From assembly GCA_023053545.1 (NCBI GenBank), contig JAKZAN010000001.1, positions 1,570,565 through 1,634,564 on the forward strand: a DNA stretch of 64,000 bases, in the 5' to 3' direction. Positions 29,101 to 39,675 of this stretch are shown here, one piece after another (within the stretch, counting starts at the first letter, position 1; every line of letters starts with the position of its first letter). Source of the DNA: Lepidurus packardi (Eukaryota; Arthropoda; Branchiopoda; Notostraca; Triopsidae). The notes below the pieces were generated by a model. That model had not been told where the DNA came from and searched no databases. It was given only the letters and a program-made list of their open reading frames with translations. Both the position numbers and the translations under genes were made by a program.

Positions 29101-30851
29101 CTGGGTTCTAGAAATCTCTTCCACTCGAATCTTCTAATCTTCGAATCTTCTAATAAGTCATTCCATTCTATGTGAGTCGTACACCTGACATTCACTTCTA
29201 AACGCGCAAAACGGGGCAAAAACGGCGATATTGAGGTCCTCTAACTTAAAGTAACTACTCTCAATCTGGGTTCTAGAAATCTCTTCCACTCGAATCTTCT
29301 AATCTTCTAATCTTCTAATAAGTCATTCCATTCTATGTGAGTCGTACACCTGACATTCACTTCTAAACGCGCAAAACGGAGCAAAAACGGCGATATTGAG
29401 GTCCTCTAACTTAAAGTAACTACTCTCAATCTGGGTTCTAGAAATCTCTTCCACTCGAAGCTTCGAATCTTCTACTATGTCATTCCATTCTATTTGAGTC
29501 GTATACCTGATATTCACTTCTAAACGCGCAAAACGGCAAAAACGCAATTTCTGCTATAAGAAAAACATGCCAAAGTGAACGAAAAACTGGGGTCGCGTCC
29601 CAAGAAATCCCATAAATCCTCCAACGCTGTTGACTTTACAGCTTGCAGAAATTCTCCTCGACCACCCAACGCTTTGAAACGACCTGCGATACTCATCAGC
29701 TTTAAACCTATCCTTACCATATCCTATAAAACAAGACAGGACATCAGTGCATCTTCTTACACCTTCTAAAAAATGTTTGCCTCCCCCAAAACGTGTTGTA
29801 ACGATTGCGGACAATCAATGGACGCGTATCGTTCGAATCGACAGTCTAAAGAAAAAAAAGAAGCGAGTGCTTTCTTACTTTGTCCCAAATGAACCCGTTT
29901 CATCCAGGGGTAGATAAGTGGGGCATTTTTGCCTCCATTACTGGCGCTATCTCCGCTGGCATTGTTGCCATTGCTGCCTTCATCATTGGACGACGTCGAG
30001 GACGTCGACGACGCCGGAGACGCCGCATTCCGCGCGGTATGGGGCGGCTGGCTGCGAGTATTATTGGAATTACTTTGACGACTACCATGGTTTGATTTGC
30101 TGGACGCGGTCGAGGATGACTTCTGATGCGACGCCGCCGACGCATTGTTGCTAGACTTGGGGTTTTCTCCTGCGTTTGATCTGGTTTGCGTGGGCTGCTG
30201 CGTTTTCACATTGGGTAAGGACGTCACAGACGTCGAGGTGTGTGATGAGACTGACTGCTGCTGTTGAACTGGGTGTCCGGTGGCCACTACCACGGCTGAT
30301 TGTTGTTGCTGGTTGAGGCTGGCATTTAAACTGAGATCTTGAGGTGATCCCAAGCAAGCGTCTTTTGCATTACTCGCACTGCTCGTGTTATGCTGCTGCA
30401 GGCTATTATTGCCCAATGTCGCGTATTTGCAACTGCTGGGGGTGGCCGGGTTACTGAGCGGACTGCTCAAGTCTAACCTTTGACCTGATAAGGATCGCAC
30501 GGACGGGATCATGCCGTTATTGTTAACGGCCGCCGCGGCGAGCTGCAAATGATGGCCTGAATTGCCGCCACCGCTACTCACGCTTAAGGAGGTAAAGTCA
30601 CCCAAATTGGTGGCTGCGGCCGCCGCGGCGGCGGAATGACTAAAATCGTAATGTTGCTGATTCGCCATTACGGCGGGACCCGCAGCATAGCAGGCCTGGT
30701 AAGCCGCCATCGCTCCTGATCCTGCGGCTGATCCGTAATAATCCGACGAAGAAAGCGCCAAGTCGGCGGACGAGGGGACGCCGGACGCCCCGTTTCCGCG
30801 TCCCGCCACATAGCACGACGCTAAGGGATTCACAAACTGATACGAACTCAT
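23180..30851 (-). CDS. Scr: Sex combs reduced, Hox5-class homeodomain transcription factor
   Basis: Exons 30851-29879 and 23502-23180 join to 431 aa. The donor is CAAA|GTAAGA and the acceptor CAACCCAG|GT, making split codon Ser325 and the linker [18 protein letters not shown], which closely matches insect Scr (HLGTSTVNANGE). The protein begins with the Scr signature [14 protein letters not shown]. It has a poly-Ala run and Ser/Asn-rich segments, the hexapeptide YPWM at 314-317 followed by KRVHLG, and a homeodomain at 333-392 ([15 protein letters not shown], Gln50). The Scr-type tail is KEHKIATMN, then a His-rich segment [12 protein letters not shown], ending DLTGDHKI. In arthropods Scr specifies labial or maxilliped and first thoracic identity and works with Extradenticle. 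The homeodomain has Ser37 and Ser41 (HSLCLSER) where Drosophila Scr has Ala and Thr. It is the only gene here with a large intron. Assignment is secure. Confidence 0.97.
25500..25509 (+). promoter_or_regulatory. Hox/Extradenticle-type site in Scr intron
   Basis: TGATTAATTA matches the general bipartite Exd/Hox consensus TGATNNAT followed by a homeodomain core. It lies at the edge of an AT-rich block, so chance occurrence is likely enough that only a weak claim is made. Confidence 0.25.
25990..26228. repeat. two-copy tandem duplication, about 133-bp period
   Basis: The segment starting tcagtagtttcacggtagc occurs at 26011 and again at 26144 and stays nearly identical for about 85 bp, with one change (ttattataa versus ttactataa). 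High identity suggests a recent duplication. It lies in the Scr intron directly before the 20-bp minisatellite. Confidence 0.9.
26341..26611. repeat. 20-bp AT-rich minisatellite, about 13.5 copies
   Basis: The unit caaatttactcatttaattt is repeated with exact 20-bp periodicity. Copies vary only at a few bases (tact/tatt, catt/aatt). Each unit has one TTTAATTT with a TAAT core, so homeodomain-like cores recur every 20 bp, close to two helical turns. Confidence 0.96.
28930..29555. repeat. tandem repeat, four copies of about 156-165 bp
   Basis: Copies start with gtaactact at 28930, 29086, 29251 and 29416. They share segments such as ctgggttctagaaatctctt, cattccattctatgtgagtc and cgcaaaacggagcaaaaacg. 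The two middle periods are 165 bp, and the first is shortened around the cttctaatcttc motif. The array lies in the Scr intron close to exon 1. Confidence 0.95.
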
Positions 30852-33372
30852 GATTTCCGTCGTTTTTTTGTCTGGCTCGTCCCCGTTTTCAACGGAAAAT
30901 TCTTACAAAATCTTCTCAGTTCTCCCCCAGAACTTTCCCCTTCCTTCTCTTCGTCGTCCCACCCCCCAAAATGTCTTAAATGTCACTCTTTTTGCCTCAA
31001 GTCAAAGATCAAGACTGTTGTGTGACAAAAGGCGGGGTACAGAGCAATATACAGGGAATTAAATTTTTTGGGGGGGACTGAGTCTTGTTCAACCAAACAC
31101 TTTGGAAACCACAGACATGAATGGCTCATATCACTCCAAGTGGTCCCAGGGCCAAATTTTCACCCCCAAAAAATTCGCAAACCTTTTGCTTTCAGCCTCG
31201 ACAGATAAGCCACATGGTCATTGATGTTATCAACACAGTTGGCTAAAGGGAAAACTTTGGTTCCCCAATGGGAAATACTTGATCCGATAGAAGGCTTTTG
31301 CACAAGACTAGATCAACTTAACTTTTGGCCTAAGAAATAATTTTGCACGATTTCTTTGAGGACCGAGTGGGACAGCATTTAGCCGATCGACACACTGAAA
31401 CTCTGTTGCACACACTAATGGGTAATTTTGTCCCGTTTTGCTTTTCTTAGGAAAGAAATACCAGGGATTGGGTAGGTCTCCCTTGAATGAAAACTCTTAA
31501 GTTGGTAGCGAAGGAATAGGCAAGGGGCAGGTTTGGAATCGGACTGGCGAGTGGCGAGGACTTGTGCAGCGTGCCCGTTATTTACGACTTGTTTCAATCA
31601 TGTGCCTTAGCCTTTTGCCGTGCCTACTGTGTGTGTGTGCAGTTGCTTGCTTTTACGTTGCTCCTCAACTTGTGCACAACAACTCAGGGAAAAGAGACGG
31701 TCCGGTGGAGATATCCTCGGGACCCGGGGAACTTGTGTGTAGATTGTGTGGCGTTTTGGGGACTCGCGCGAACCTCCAAAGTGAACGGGCACGCCCACTT
31801 CTTCCTCGTGTCCATGATGGATTCAAGGGGGGTCCTCTAGTGCTATCTTTCGTCACGAAAGCAACTGCAAATCAGCCGCCACCAACTCGGACTCCCTTGC
31901 GCCGATTCTCCTGTCACGTTCGCATTCACATTCACACTAACACGCCCCATCAACTGATCCCCGAGCTCCATCTCTTCACGCTTTTAACCTCCTCCAACAA
32001 CAATTCGTCTGCTCATCAGCGATCTCCCGAGAAAACACTTTCAAATGAAAAACAAAACTTTTCTTAAGCTCTTTTCAACCATCTAATCCATCACAATGCT
32101 TTCAAACTTCTTTTTAAGATTTTTAAGATTTTTAAGATTCTTTTAAGGCAATGAGAGCTACCTAATTAGCAACCATACGCTTTTTAGGCAATTTTTTTTT
32201 TGTTTTTTTTTGGTGCAGTTTCTTAAGTCAAGTATTTTGGCTGCTTATATACACAGGGAGATACCACCACGAGCCTTGCACGCCGGGCCAAGTCGCCAGG
32301 AAATTTACGACCCCAACAAAGCTCTCCCTTCCGACCTCTCCACCAGCTTACCCCCCTCTTACAAAGTACATTACAACACGAAAAGCGCCTGCGCTTTGCT
32401 TCCTGTGAGACACTTGGAACAGTAAATGGCCTTACCTAAAGTAGATTATGGATTGTTCCCCCTTAAAAGAAAAAAAAATGTTCAATTTTTTTTCAAAACC
32501 TCATTTTATTTCTAATGTCTTTGGTCTTCCCCCCCCCACTAAATAACAGTAAGAGAACTTGTTTGCATACTTGACACAACCCAAAACAATGCTTTACACC
32601 TTTTCGGAAAAGTACACGCGGCCATGTATCTGAAGCCCAGGTTCGTTAGACAAGTGCTCCATCACAGAGTGGAAAGTTCCTGATCATTTCCCCTCTCCAC
32701 ATTTTGCCACCACCTGACTCTATGCTAAAACCACTTGAGTCGCCCAAAGAGAAATAAAATGCTGAAAATAATGAGAGAAAAGATGACCTGGTGTGGTAAG
32801 CAATCCCTGCCCTGAACACACACACACACACTGACCAAGGGTGTATATCATGAAAAAAGAAGACTCTCTATACAGTTGTAGCTCGTAAATCACTTGTTGG
32901 TTTCTTATGGGGCTTCCCAAAAGCACGTCTTCGTGAAACACCCAGGGACAAGGAGGGGGGGTATATACGTGTTGTGCATTGCCACCCGTCCGAACTCAGA
33001 GGTGGCCAGGATGAGTGTCACCTCCTTTTACCTTATCTCAAGCTCACATACAAATTACGGAATACTAACCCCGTCAGTCTTTTTTTCCTTTATTTTGTCC
33101 TCTCCCCAGTGTTTTCCTCTTGCAGCTGCTGTTACTCCTTTTCTTTTGGCGTTATATGTCTGTTTGTTTCCTTTTGTAGTCAATCTATTAGAACGGTGTA
33201 CAGTACGTACTAGAGAATCTTTGTAGGAAAGAATACGTCAGAAAAGGGGTTTTTTTACAGCGCGGCAGGGTGACTTCCACACACACATATGGCCCCGCGA
33301 ACGAAATGACATGTTGCTTGTGACACCTGTCCTGCAAGACCTATCGCCCCTATGCATGCCTGCCTTAATTAG

Positions 33373-33382
33373 CCATTAATCA
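33373..33382 (-). promoter_or_regulatory. Hox/Exd-type site upstream of Scr
   Basis: The minus strand reads TGATTAATGG, the form associated with Dfd/Exd composite sites. A TAATTA core lies directly beside it (33366-33371, as TTAATTAG on the plus strand). A second related site (TGATTAATGA) is at 33880-33871. Both lie about 2.5-3 kb upstream of the Scr start. Confidence 0.3.
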
Positions 33383-33548
33383 TAGACACCTCTTCACTTT
33401 CTTCTTCCGTATTTTCCCCCTTACAACCAAGTTCTCTACCTATCAAGCCTTAGATTTGGACGAGTCTCCTTTCCCTTGCTCCGTCATCAAAGGGAAAACT
33501 CCATTACACGCAATAGTCTTTTGTCTAGCGTACTAGCTTCACTGACGG

Positions 33549-33562
33549 CCGGCAGATGGCAC
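33549..33562 (+). promoter_or_regulatory. CTCF-like motif between Scr and ftz
   Basis: The plus strand reads CCGGCAGATGGCAC, matching 13 of 14 positions of the core recalled as CCASYAGRKGGCRS. It is the best CTCF-like match noticed in the window and sits between the two Hox/Exd-like decamers. Binding is unproven. Confidence 0.35.
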
Positions 33563-33870
33563 CACGAGTCGACCGGGAAGATGGCGAAGCCAGGGAAACT
33601 TGGGGCTTTATTCTTATCCCTTGCTTAGTTCTTATACTTCTTTCTAACTTTCCTTACCCGCAAATCCCTTTCATTTCAAACTGGAACATCAGATCGCGTT
33701 TACGCTTATCAAGATTTTCTTTTTTACTTTCACACAACTGTCCAGCTTCGAAAAGCACCCCCAAGCTGGCTTTAGTCCTCTAAGCTCCGCCCACGACGAG
33801 TATAGAAACGCGAGAATCTGAGCACATTGTTGTATCTCAAGAGAAAGAGAAGAGCTAGAGCCTTTTCTGG

Positions 33871-33880
33871 TCATTAATCA
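33871..33880 (-). promoter_or_regulatory. second Hox/Exd-type site upstream of Scr
   Basis: The minus strand reads TGATTAATGA. It is about 500 bp from the similar site at 33373-33382, on the same strand. Confidence 0.25.
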
Positions 33881-35186
33881 TTGCCTGGTTTTCTTCTCCC
33901 GGGGCGGGGGTGAGTCACGTCGTTGTAACCATGTTGCCCACCATCCCAGTCCGGTATTGTAAAATCGTATCGCGGCACGGTAGAGCGTTAAAAGGTTAAT
34001 GCGAATTACGCGAAGGAAGACAAAAACGGTATCGATTCGCGGTATTTAGTACTACTATTCCCGCACCTTGAGCGCTTGTTTTGTGTTTTTCTTTGTCTTT
34101 CCGCCCTTTGGCTTTTAGTGCTCATTAATAGCTGTTCAGCTCGTCTTCAAGTCCTAAAAAAAGGAGAAAAGGAACACAAAAGACCAGAAAATTCGGGATT
34201 CCTGGTTTCCCCTTCAAGAAAGAAACTAAAACAGAGGTATAATACACAACTTTAGAGGCATTACCTTCGGTAGTATCTCTTTGTATACCCCAAGCAAAGA
34301 AAAGCCGGTCACATTAACTTCGTAATCGAGGGTGGTGCAGGCTGTGTTTTTTAGGGGTTACGGGGTGTGCGGGATGGGGGGGCAAGGGTGTCAAAAAAAA
34401 AGTTTGAGGACGAAAAAGGTATATCCGCGCGGAGGTCAGAGAAAAACTGAGAACTGAGCCGATATTTCCATGTCTTGTTGGGAGCTCCTTGGGACAGATG
34501 ATATACGCCAGAAGATGAAGATGAGATGAGTGATAACCCTCGCTAAAAAGGTCAACTACTTGCGGCGGACGAAGAGACCGACCCCGAATGCTTAAGCAAC
34601 AACACCACACAGGCATACAAACATACACATAAGACAACTACACACAAGTTTATACGAAGGGAACGCGAGAAGGCAATTAAATAATCAAGTAGCGAATCTG
34701 GGAATGGATTTTTTTAAAATTTGTTTTTAAAATTCAGTTTTAAAAATAGAAAAAAAAAAAAAAAAGTTCTTGCTTAACACACTGGCTTGGCAGTTGCAAG
34801 TTGATCCAACCCACACCGAAGAAAATCCGTGAAGATCTTTCCAAAAACATATATCGAAAGCGCAGAACAGCCCTCGCACCACATTTGTCTTCGTCTTTCC
34901 CCATTTTTTTTCCGAGAAAGGGCTTCAACTCGGAATTCGGCAAAACTCCGCCAAGTTAAAGCTCTACTACACGGTCCCCGGAATCTTTACGCTTCAAAAA
35001 GCTTCTCCCAGACAGGCAAAACTTGACAAGACAGCGGATAGGAAACCTCCAGGGAGCTTCAGACGTCAAAAAAAAAAAAAAAAAAAACTCGGGCAAGCAC
35101 AGAATTACACAAGCTTCCCTTTGAAAGGAAATATCTCCCCTACATATATGCTTCCAACACGCCTTTTAACCAGACATAACTGTTGG

Positions 35187-35234
35187 TAATTATGTGAAAC
35201 ATAATTACAACACATAATTACAAACACATAATTA
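35187..35234. promoter_or_regulatory. homotypic cluster of four TAATTA homeodomain cores
   Basis: TAATTA occurs at 35187, 35202, 35215 and 35229, with spacings of 15, 13 and 14 bp. The last three are in a short repeat of acataattacaa. TAATTA is the palindromic binding core of many homeodomains including Hox proteins. The cluster could be a regulatory element or simply a short tandem repeat in an AT-rich setting. Confidence 0.35.
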
Positions 35235-35394
35235 CAAACTCAGTACTATACGGCCAAGTTCTTGTAGCATATGAATCATACTTAGACTTAATCAAACTAA
35301 TAAAACTTAACGTAGAGAAATCAAAGCGTAACAACGAAAGCTGAATCAAAACAAGCTAATTTTAATCGCTAATATTTTTAAGGGGAACATGTTA

Positions 35395-36060
35395 TAAACC
35401 GATCAAAATAGCTTTTAACATTTCAAGACCGGCAGAATATAATACAACATATAATATAGTAATATATAATTTAATATAATAATAATATAATATAATAATA
35501 ATATAAATAATATAATAAAATAATAAAAGTATATAATATCATATTTACATATACACATAGCATAAAAATAATACATGTAAACATACTATAAATATAACAC
35601 AATAACGGGGAGTATCTATGGCACACCCTGCCCCCCCCCCCCCCCCCCCCCCCCGTTTCTCGTGCAATGTAGCTTTGCTATTTTGCTATTTTATAACCGG
35701 AATTGACAATACAGTTGCGGCAACAGGCGAGAGCCTAAGCCAGCTATAAATTGAAAAAAAAAAACACAATAACTAATTAATTAAGCTGCGTTTTTAAGGC
35801 TTATAAGCTATTTAACTTATCTTTATCATATTTTTCTTTATCTTTTTTATCTTTATTATATCTTTATTATATTTTTATTTTATTATTGTATTTATTGTAT
35901 TTTTCTTATTCTTTATATTTAACTTATAAGCTATTTAACCAACTTATCATGCATGATTGATCGGCTTAAAACAGATCGTTTAGGAGTATTCATGTACTAT
36001 CTTACGGTTCATATGTACTTATTTTTTGTAAATTTATTTTTTAATGCCGTATAAAACAAG
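35395..36060. repeat. AT-rich low-complexity block with a run of 24 C
   Basis: From about 35440 to 35600 the sequence is a degenerate (aat/ata)n tract. A homopolymer of 24 C occupies 35631-35654. A second set of ttat/tttat runs covers 35815-35930. No coding or terminal-repeat signature was found. Confidence 0.85.
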
Positions 36061-37437
36061 CTTGTTGCCGACATTTCTTATTAACAGTGCATTTACGATC
36101 CTTAAAGGTCATACATAAAAATACATAAAAATAATGCTGCTTACGTACATCATTTTAATGCGAAACAGGTGCATTTAACTGAAAACTAATACGAAAAACA
36201 GTCTAATTTCCCTCAACTTGCATCAGTCTGGGTTCAATAAAACCTTCCTATATTCCTAATCTTAAGTTATAAGCCCGTGAACCTGATTTGAGTGATTCCC
36301 CAATAAAACCAAGAGGATGATGGAAGGGCAAATAACTGCCATTAGCATAATTTATTGGTTAAGTTCGCCATTTCTTTCGATACAATTGAAATGAGTGTTT
36401 TAGTGTTTTCATGGTTTTTCTTCCCATTTTTTTTTGCTTGGCATAGTGCTCTCACTTTGCAATACGCAATTAAGGTGGGTAATAAATCGAATCAACCGCG
36501 TTTGAACTGCTCACAAGAGTAAAAGGTCAATCCGCCTCCCGTCCCAAACGTTATAAGAAACCAGGAAGACCCACATGCAATACTGCAGCTGTTCTTTTAC
36601 ACGTCCCTGTTCTACATGCGCGTACAGTACGTAACCCCTCTTTCCTGTATCCCAGTATCCCAGGCAGAACAACCCCCTCCTCCCCCACCCAATCCTCTCC
36701 CCCGTTTCACCCCTAGCATATCCGCCATATGCTATTCTAGTAAACCCGAAATCCACTTTCTTTCACTTTGAATCATACATTATATTGCGTTCGCATAGTT
36801 TTGATTAAGGTCCCGCTCCCCACGTAATTCATTTCTATCAAACCCGTTTGAATTGAGAGTGCAATGTCTTCCAAACCAAACTCAGTACGCCCGTAGCAAA
36901 AATAATCTATACCGAAAAAATAACTCTTAGGCCTCTCGCTTGCAAGGAGTGTTTCCTGTGCTCTCAATTCCTTTCCAGGCTTGTGGACTATTAAAACTTT
37001 TATGGACGCCACACAACTTAAGGACCGAGAAATGCGAGAGAAGCATAAAAACCCTGAAGGGTAACATAAAAATCGCTTAAAAGTAAACAAAATCGCACAA
37101 CCTGCACAGACTATCCAACAATATTTGCCATATCCTATGGCCACATTTGGGGTGTGTCCCAGGCTCTGGAGTCCTGAAACCTCTGGGAAATTTACTCACA
37201 GTTGAAGTAATAACGAAACCCACAAGAGAATGGCTACCACCTAATACTTTTACACGCGCACACAAGGGGTAAATATCTTGAGCCGCCCACGACATCGGAG
37301 CGAAATCGGAGAACGAAAAAGGCCAGCCAAACTCAAAGCACTTGTCGAAAAACATGGTCATAAACTCACAAAACAGATCTCGACTTTGACAACCCTGATA
37401 TGAATCGAGCGCGTGGGAGATCACTGCGCCGGATTTT

Positions 37438-37443
37438 TTTTAT
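37438..37443 (-). terminator. candidate ftz polyadenylation signal
   Basis: AATAAA on the minus strand lies about 155 bp downstream of the ftz stop. It is within a T/A-rich tract, so confidence is modest. Confidence 0.3.
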
Positions 37444-37598
37444 TTTTTTTACACCGAACAAGAATTTTTCTTCTTTGTCCCTGAGAAATCCCTGAGACAT
37501 CCCTGAGAAGTATTACAGCTACCAGCGAAAACGTTTGCTGGCTATTTACTTTTGAAAAAAGAAAAAAAAAAAGAAGAAAAACGTTGCCATCAGCGCCA

Positions 37599-39675
37599 CT
37601 AAGTATACATCTCGCGTTTAATGAGACTAACATTATTGCAGAGGTGATCCTGAACGCCTAGAGATCCGCCTAATCTCTCAGGAGGTGGAGGATGATCCGG
37701 TGATGACGTGGTGATACAGCTGCTGCTACTGGTAGAGACGGGTTCTTCTTCGGCCAGGTCCGTCAGCGGCTGAGGTTGAGACGGAGTCACATTATTGCAG
37801 TAGGCGGCCGAGTCTGGGTGCTGATCTTCTTGACTATTGTTGGGAAGCGAGGGCGACTTTTCCTTCTTGGCTTTCATGCGCCGGTTCTGGAACCAGATTT
37901 TGATTTGGCGCTCCGTCAAGCCCAAAGCGTGCGCAATTTCAATCCGGCGCCGACGGGTCAGGTACCGATTGTAATAAAACTCCTTCTCCAATTCGAGTGT
38001 TTGATACCGCGAGTAAGTTTGCCTGGTTCGTTTCGGGCTGGGTCCCATCTCTAAAACGAAAGAAAGTTTAATGAGATTTACAGCTAATTCAAGGTTCATT
38101 CCTCCCCCAATAACGAGGTTGCTTATCCTGGCTACCCGGCAATTCCTGCTCTCCAAGAAGCCGCGATGAGCTTCGCTTATTTTGTCGGAAAGGTTTACTA
38201 AAAGTAAACCACTTTTAGTAAACTACTTTAGCCCAATGATGTGCCTTCCAATTACCAATTAATGTAGCCTAATTCAAAGTAAAATGGGGCATGCTGGGAA
38301 CGCCAGAGTGCCAGAGTTGAGTTAAGCTCAAATTAAGCGTCATTCTGGGCAGTAAATCGCGCAAAGTTTAGTAAGAAAAAAAGCTAAGCTGCTCGTCATC
38401 AAGGCACTAACCACTTTGCCAAAATGATTAGCAGCTCTCTTCCCCAATAAAAGTAATGCTAATGACGTGACCACTACCCCATCTTCTTTTTTTTTTCTTC
38501 ATTTTCTTTTGGGCGCCTTTTTGGAAAGCATTCAACGACCTCGCTCATAAATTACGTTGGCCAACTGGTGGCCAACCTAAGAGAACCTAAGAGTTGCGAG
38601 TTTAGCATGGAGTACAAGGCTTGCGTCAAAAGAAACCTACAAAAAGAAGTGAAAAAAGAGAAAAAGAAGTGAAAAAGAGAGAAAAAGAAGTGAAAAAAGA
38701 GAAAAAGAAGAAAAGGGACAAAGGTCTTCTCACATCCAATACCTCGTTCTCATGCATAACGCTAATCAAGTGGCCATTAGAATTTCAGGAGTTTTTCCCA
38801 AACGAATCCCACCACAGCTTCTTCCGTAAAAGGACTCGGCTCTGTTAAAACACAATCCAAAACACAAGCCAAAACACAAGCCAAAACGTTGGTTGCAATA
38901 TACCTGCGTAGTTTTTCATCCAAGGAAAGTACGGGTTGGAGCCAGTACTGGCCGCCACGGCTTTCATGGCCGCATTATAGGACAAACTGACATCAAAATT
39001 GGCGTTTAATTCCGGTGGAGAGGAAGTCGAAGAAGGATTGGGCGGACTTTGGTGCTGGAAACTCATATGAGTTGGGTACTGATGAGGAGGATGCGGATGC
39101 TGATGAGACTCCTCTACCGTTTTACTCGTCACATTGCCGGTACTGCTGGAAGGTAAAAGATCGTAAGCTCCGCTGCTGCTATGTATGTGATTGGCTAGCG
39201 CTACTGGCTCTTGCCGGTGCTGAATGGCCGGAATCGGCTGGATTGTCCGGCTCACGGGATGCTGCAGCGACGTTTGATGGTTGTACCGCTTCACATTGGC
39301 GGTACTTTCTTGTTGGAAAACATGCGGCGCCGAGGGTGACAATGGTGTCGAACTGTTGGCCTCCACTGACGTTAAATCCGGATGCGAATGCTGCATGGCC
39401 GATCCGCCGTTTTCGTACACAAACGGCTTGGACAGATGAGCACAAGAATAGCGATGCACCATCCCGTAATTACTGGCCACAGCATTGTTGGCGGCCGCCG
39501 TAGCGTACGCATGTGGCTCCGTGCCATGGTAACTCATGCCGTACGCTTTCAAATTGGCATTGTTGCTCGAAGATCCGTGCAAATTACTGGACATGTTATA
39601 AAATTGGTGAGGATGATGAGGATAGTCGCCAGCCGTAGCTGGCCAACACGACGCGTTGCCAAAATAACCACTCAT
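37599..39675 (-). CDS. ftz: fushi tarazu, divergent Hox-derived homeodomain transcription factor
   Basis: Exons 39675-38904 and 38050-37599 join to 407 aa. The donor GCAG|GTATAT and acceptor GTTTTAG|AG make split codon Glu258 and the joint [20 protein letters not shown]. The N-terminal part ([11 protein letters not shown]) is rich in His, Ser, Asn and Pro. A hexapeptide-like FPWM is at 250-253 ([11 protein letters not shown]). The homeodomain is at 263-322, with the ftz-like [12 protein letters not shown]-arm, LGLTERQ at the helix 2/3 turn, Gln50, and Ala56 in MKAKKEK where Antp has Trp. The tail is acidic and Ser/Pro-rich ([16 protein letters not shown]). No LXXLL box, which recruits Ftz-F1 in insects, is present in either exon. 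Location between Scr and Antp supports the call. In Drosophila ftz is a pair-rule gene; in other arthropods it is often neural or Hox-like, and the motifs here favour the latter. A generic central-class Hox paralogue is the only real alternative. Confidence 0.93.
38051..38903 (-). other. ftz intron (853 bp, phase 1)
   Basis: The intron begins GTATAT and ends GTTTTAG on the minus strand. It contains a purine-rich tandem repeat at about 38634-38717 with the unit gaagtgaaaaaagagaaaaa in imperfect copies of about 21 bp. Nothing else is recognised. Confidence 0.9.
38634..38717. repeat. purine-rich minisatellite in ftz intron
   Basis: Imperfect tandem copies of gaagtgaaaaagagagaaaa, about 21 bp long, run for about 80 bp. 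Confidence 0.85.

Larger units (their letters stand above)
23503..29878 (-). other. Scr intron (6376 bp, phase 1)
   Basis: The intron begins GTAAGA and ends CAACCCAG on the minus strand. It contains no recognisable gene. From about 25480 to 26640 it is strongly AT-rich, with a duplicated segment (25990-26228), a 20-bp minisatellite (26341-26611) and a Hox/Exd-type TGATTAATTA at 25500-25509. A 165-bp tandem repeat (28930-29555) ends about 320 bp before exon 1. Pyrimidine tracts occur near 24642-24655. Large Hox introns often hold enhancers, but none can be proven from sequence. Confidence 0.9.
30852..37598. other. Scr/ftz interval, no gene recognised
   Basis: This should include the Scr promoter and, at its right end, the ftz 3' UTR. 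An initiator-like TCAGTC on the minus strand at 31081-31076 is about 230 bp before the Scr ATG, but is not more than a suggestion. Open frames here (for example 31564-32067 on the plus strand) have no recognisable domain. The interval contains Hox/Exd-like and CTCF-like motifs at 33373-33880, four TAATTA sites at 35187-35234, and an AT-rich block with C24. Confidence 0.55.

Noticed and set aside
31564-32067. 167-codon plus-strand frame upstream of Scr
   Set aside because: It overlaps a second frame of similar length, has no recognisable domain and lies in the expected Scr promoter region.
37599-38156. N-terminal extension of the ftz homeobox exon beginning MESRNCRV
   Set aside because: This part lies in the intron. 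The acceptor at 38051 and the matching phase with exon 1 explain the frame better.
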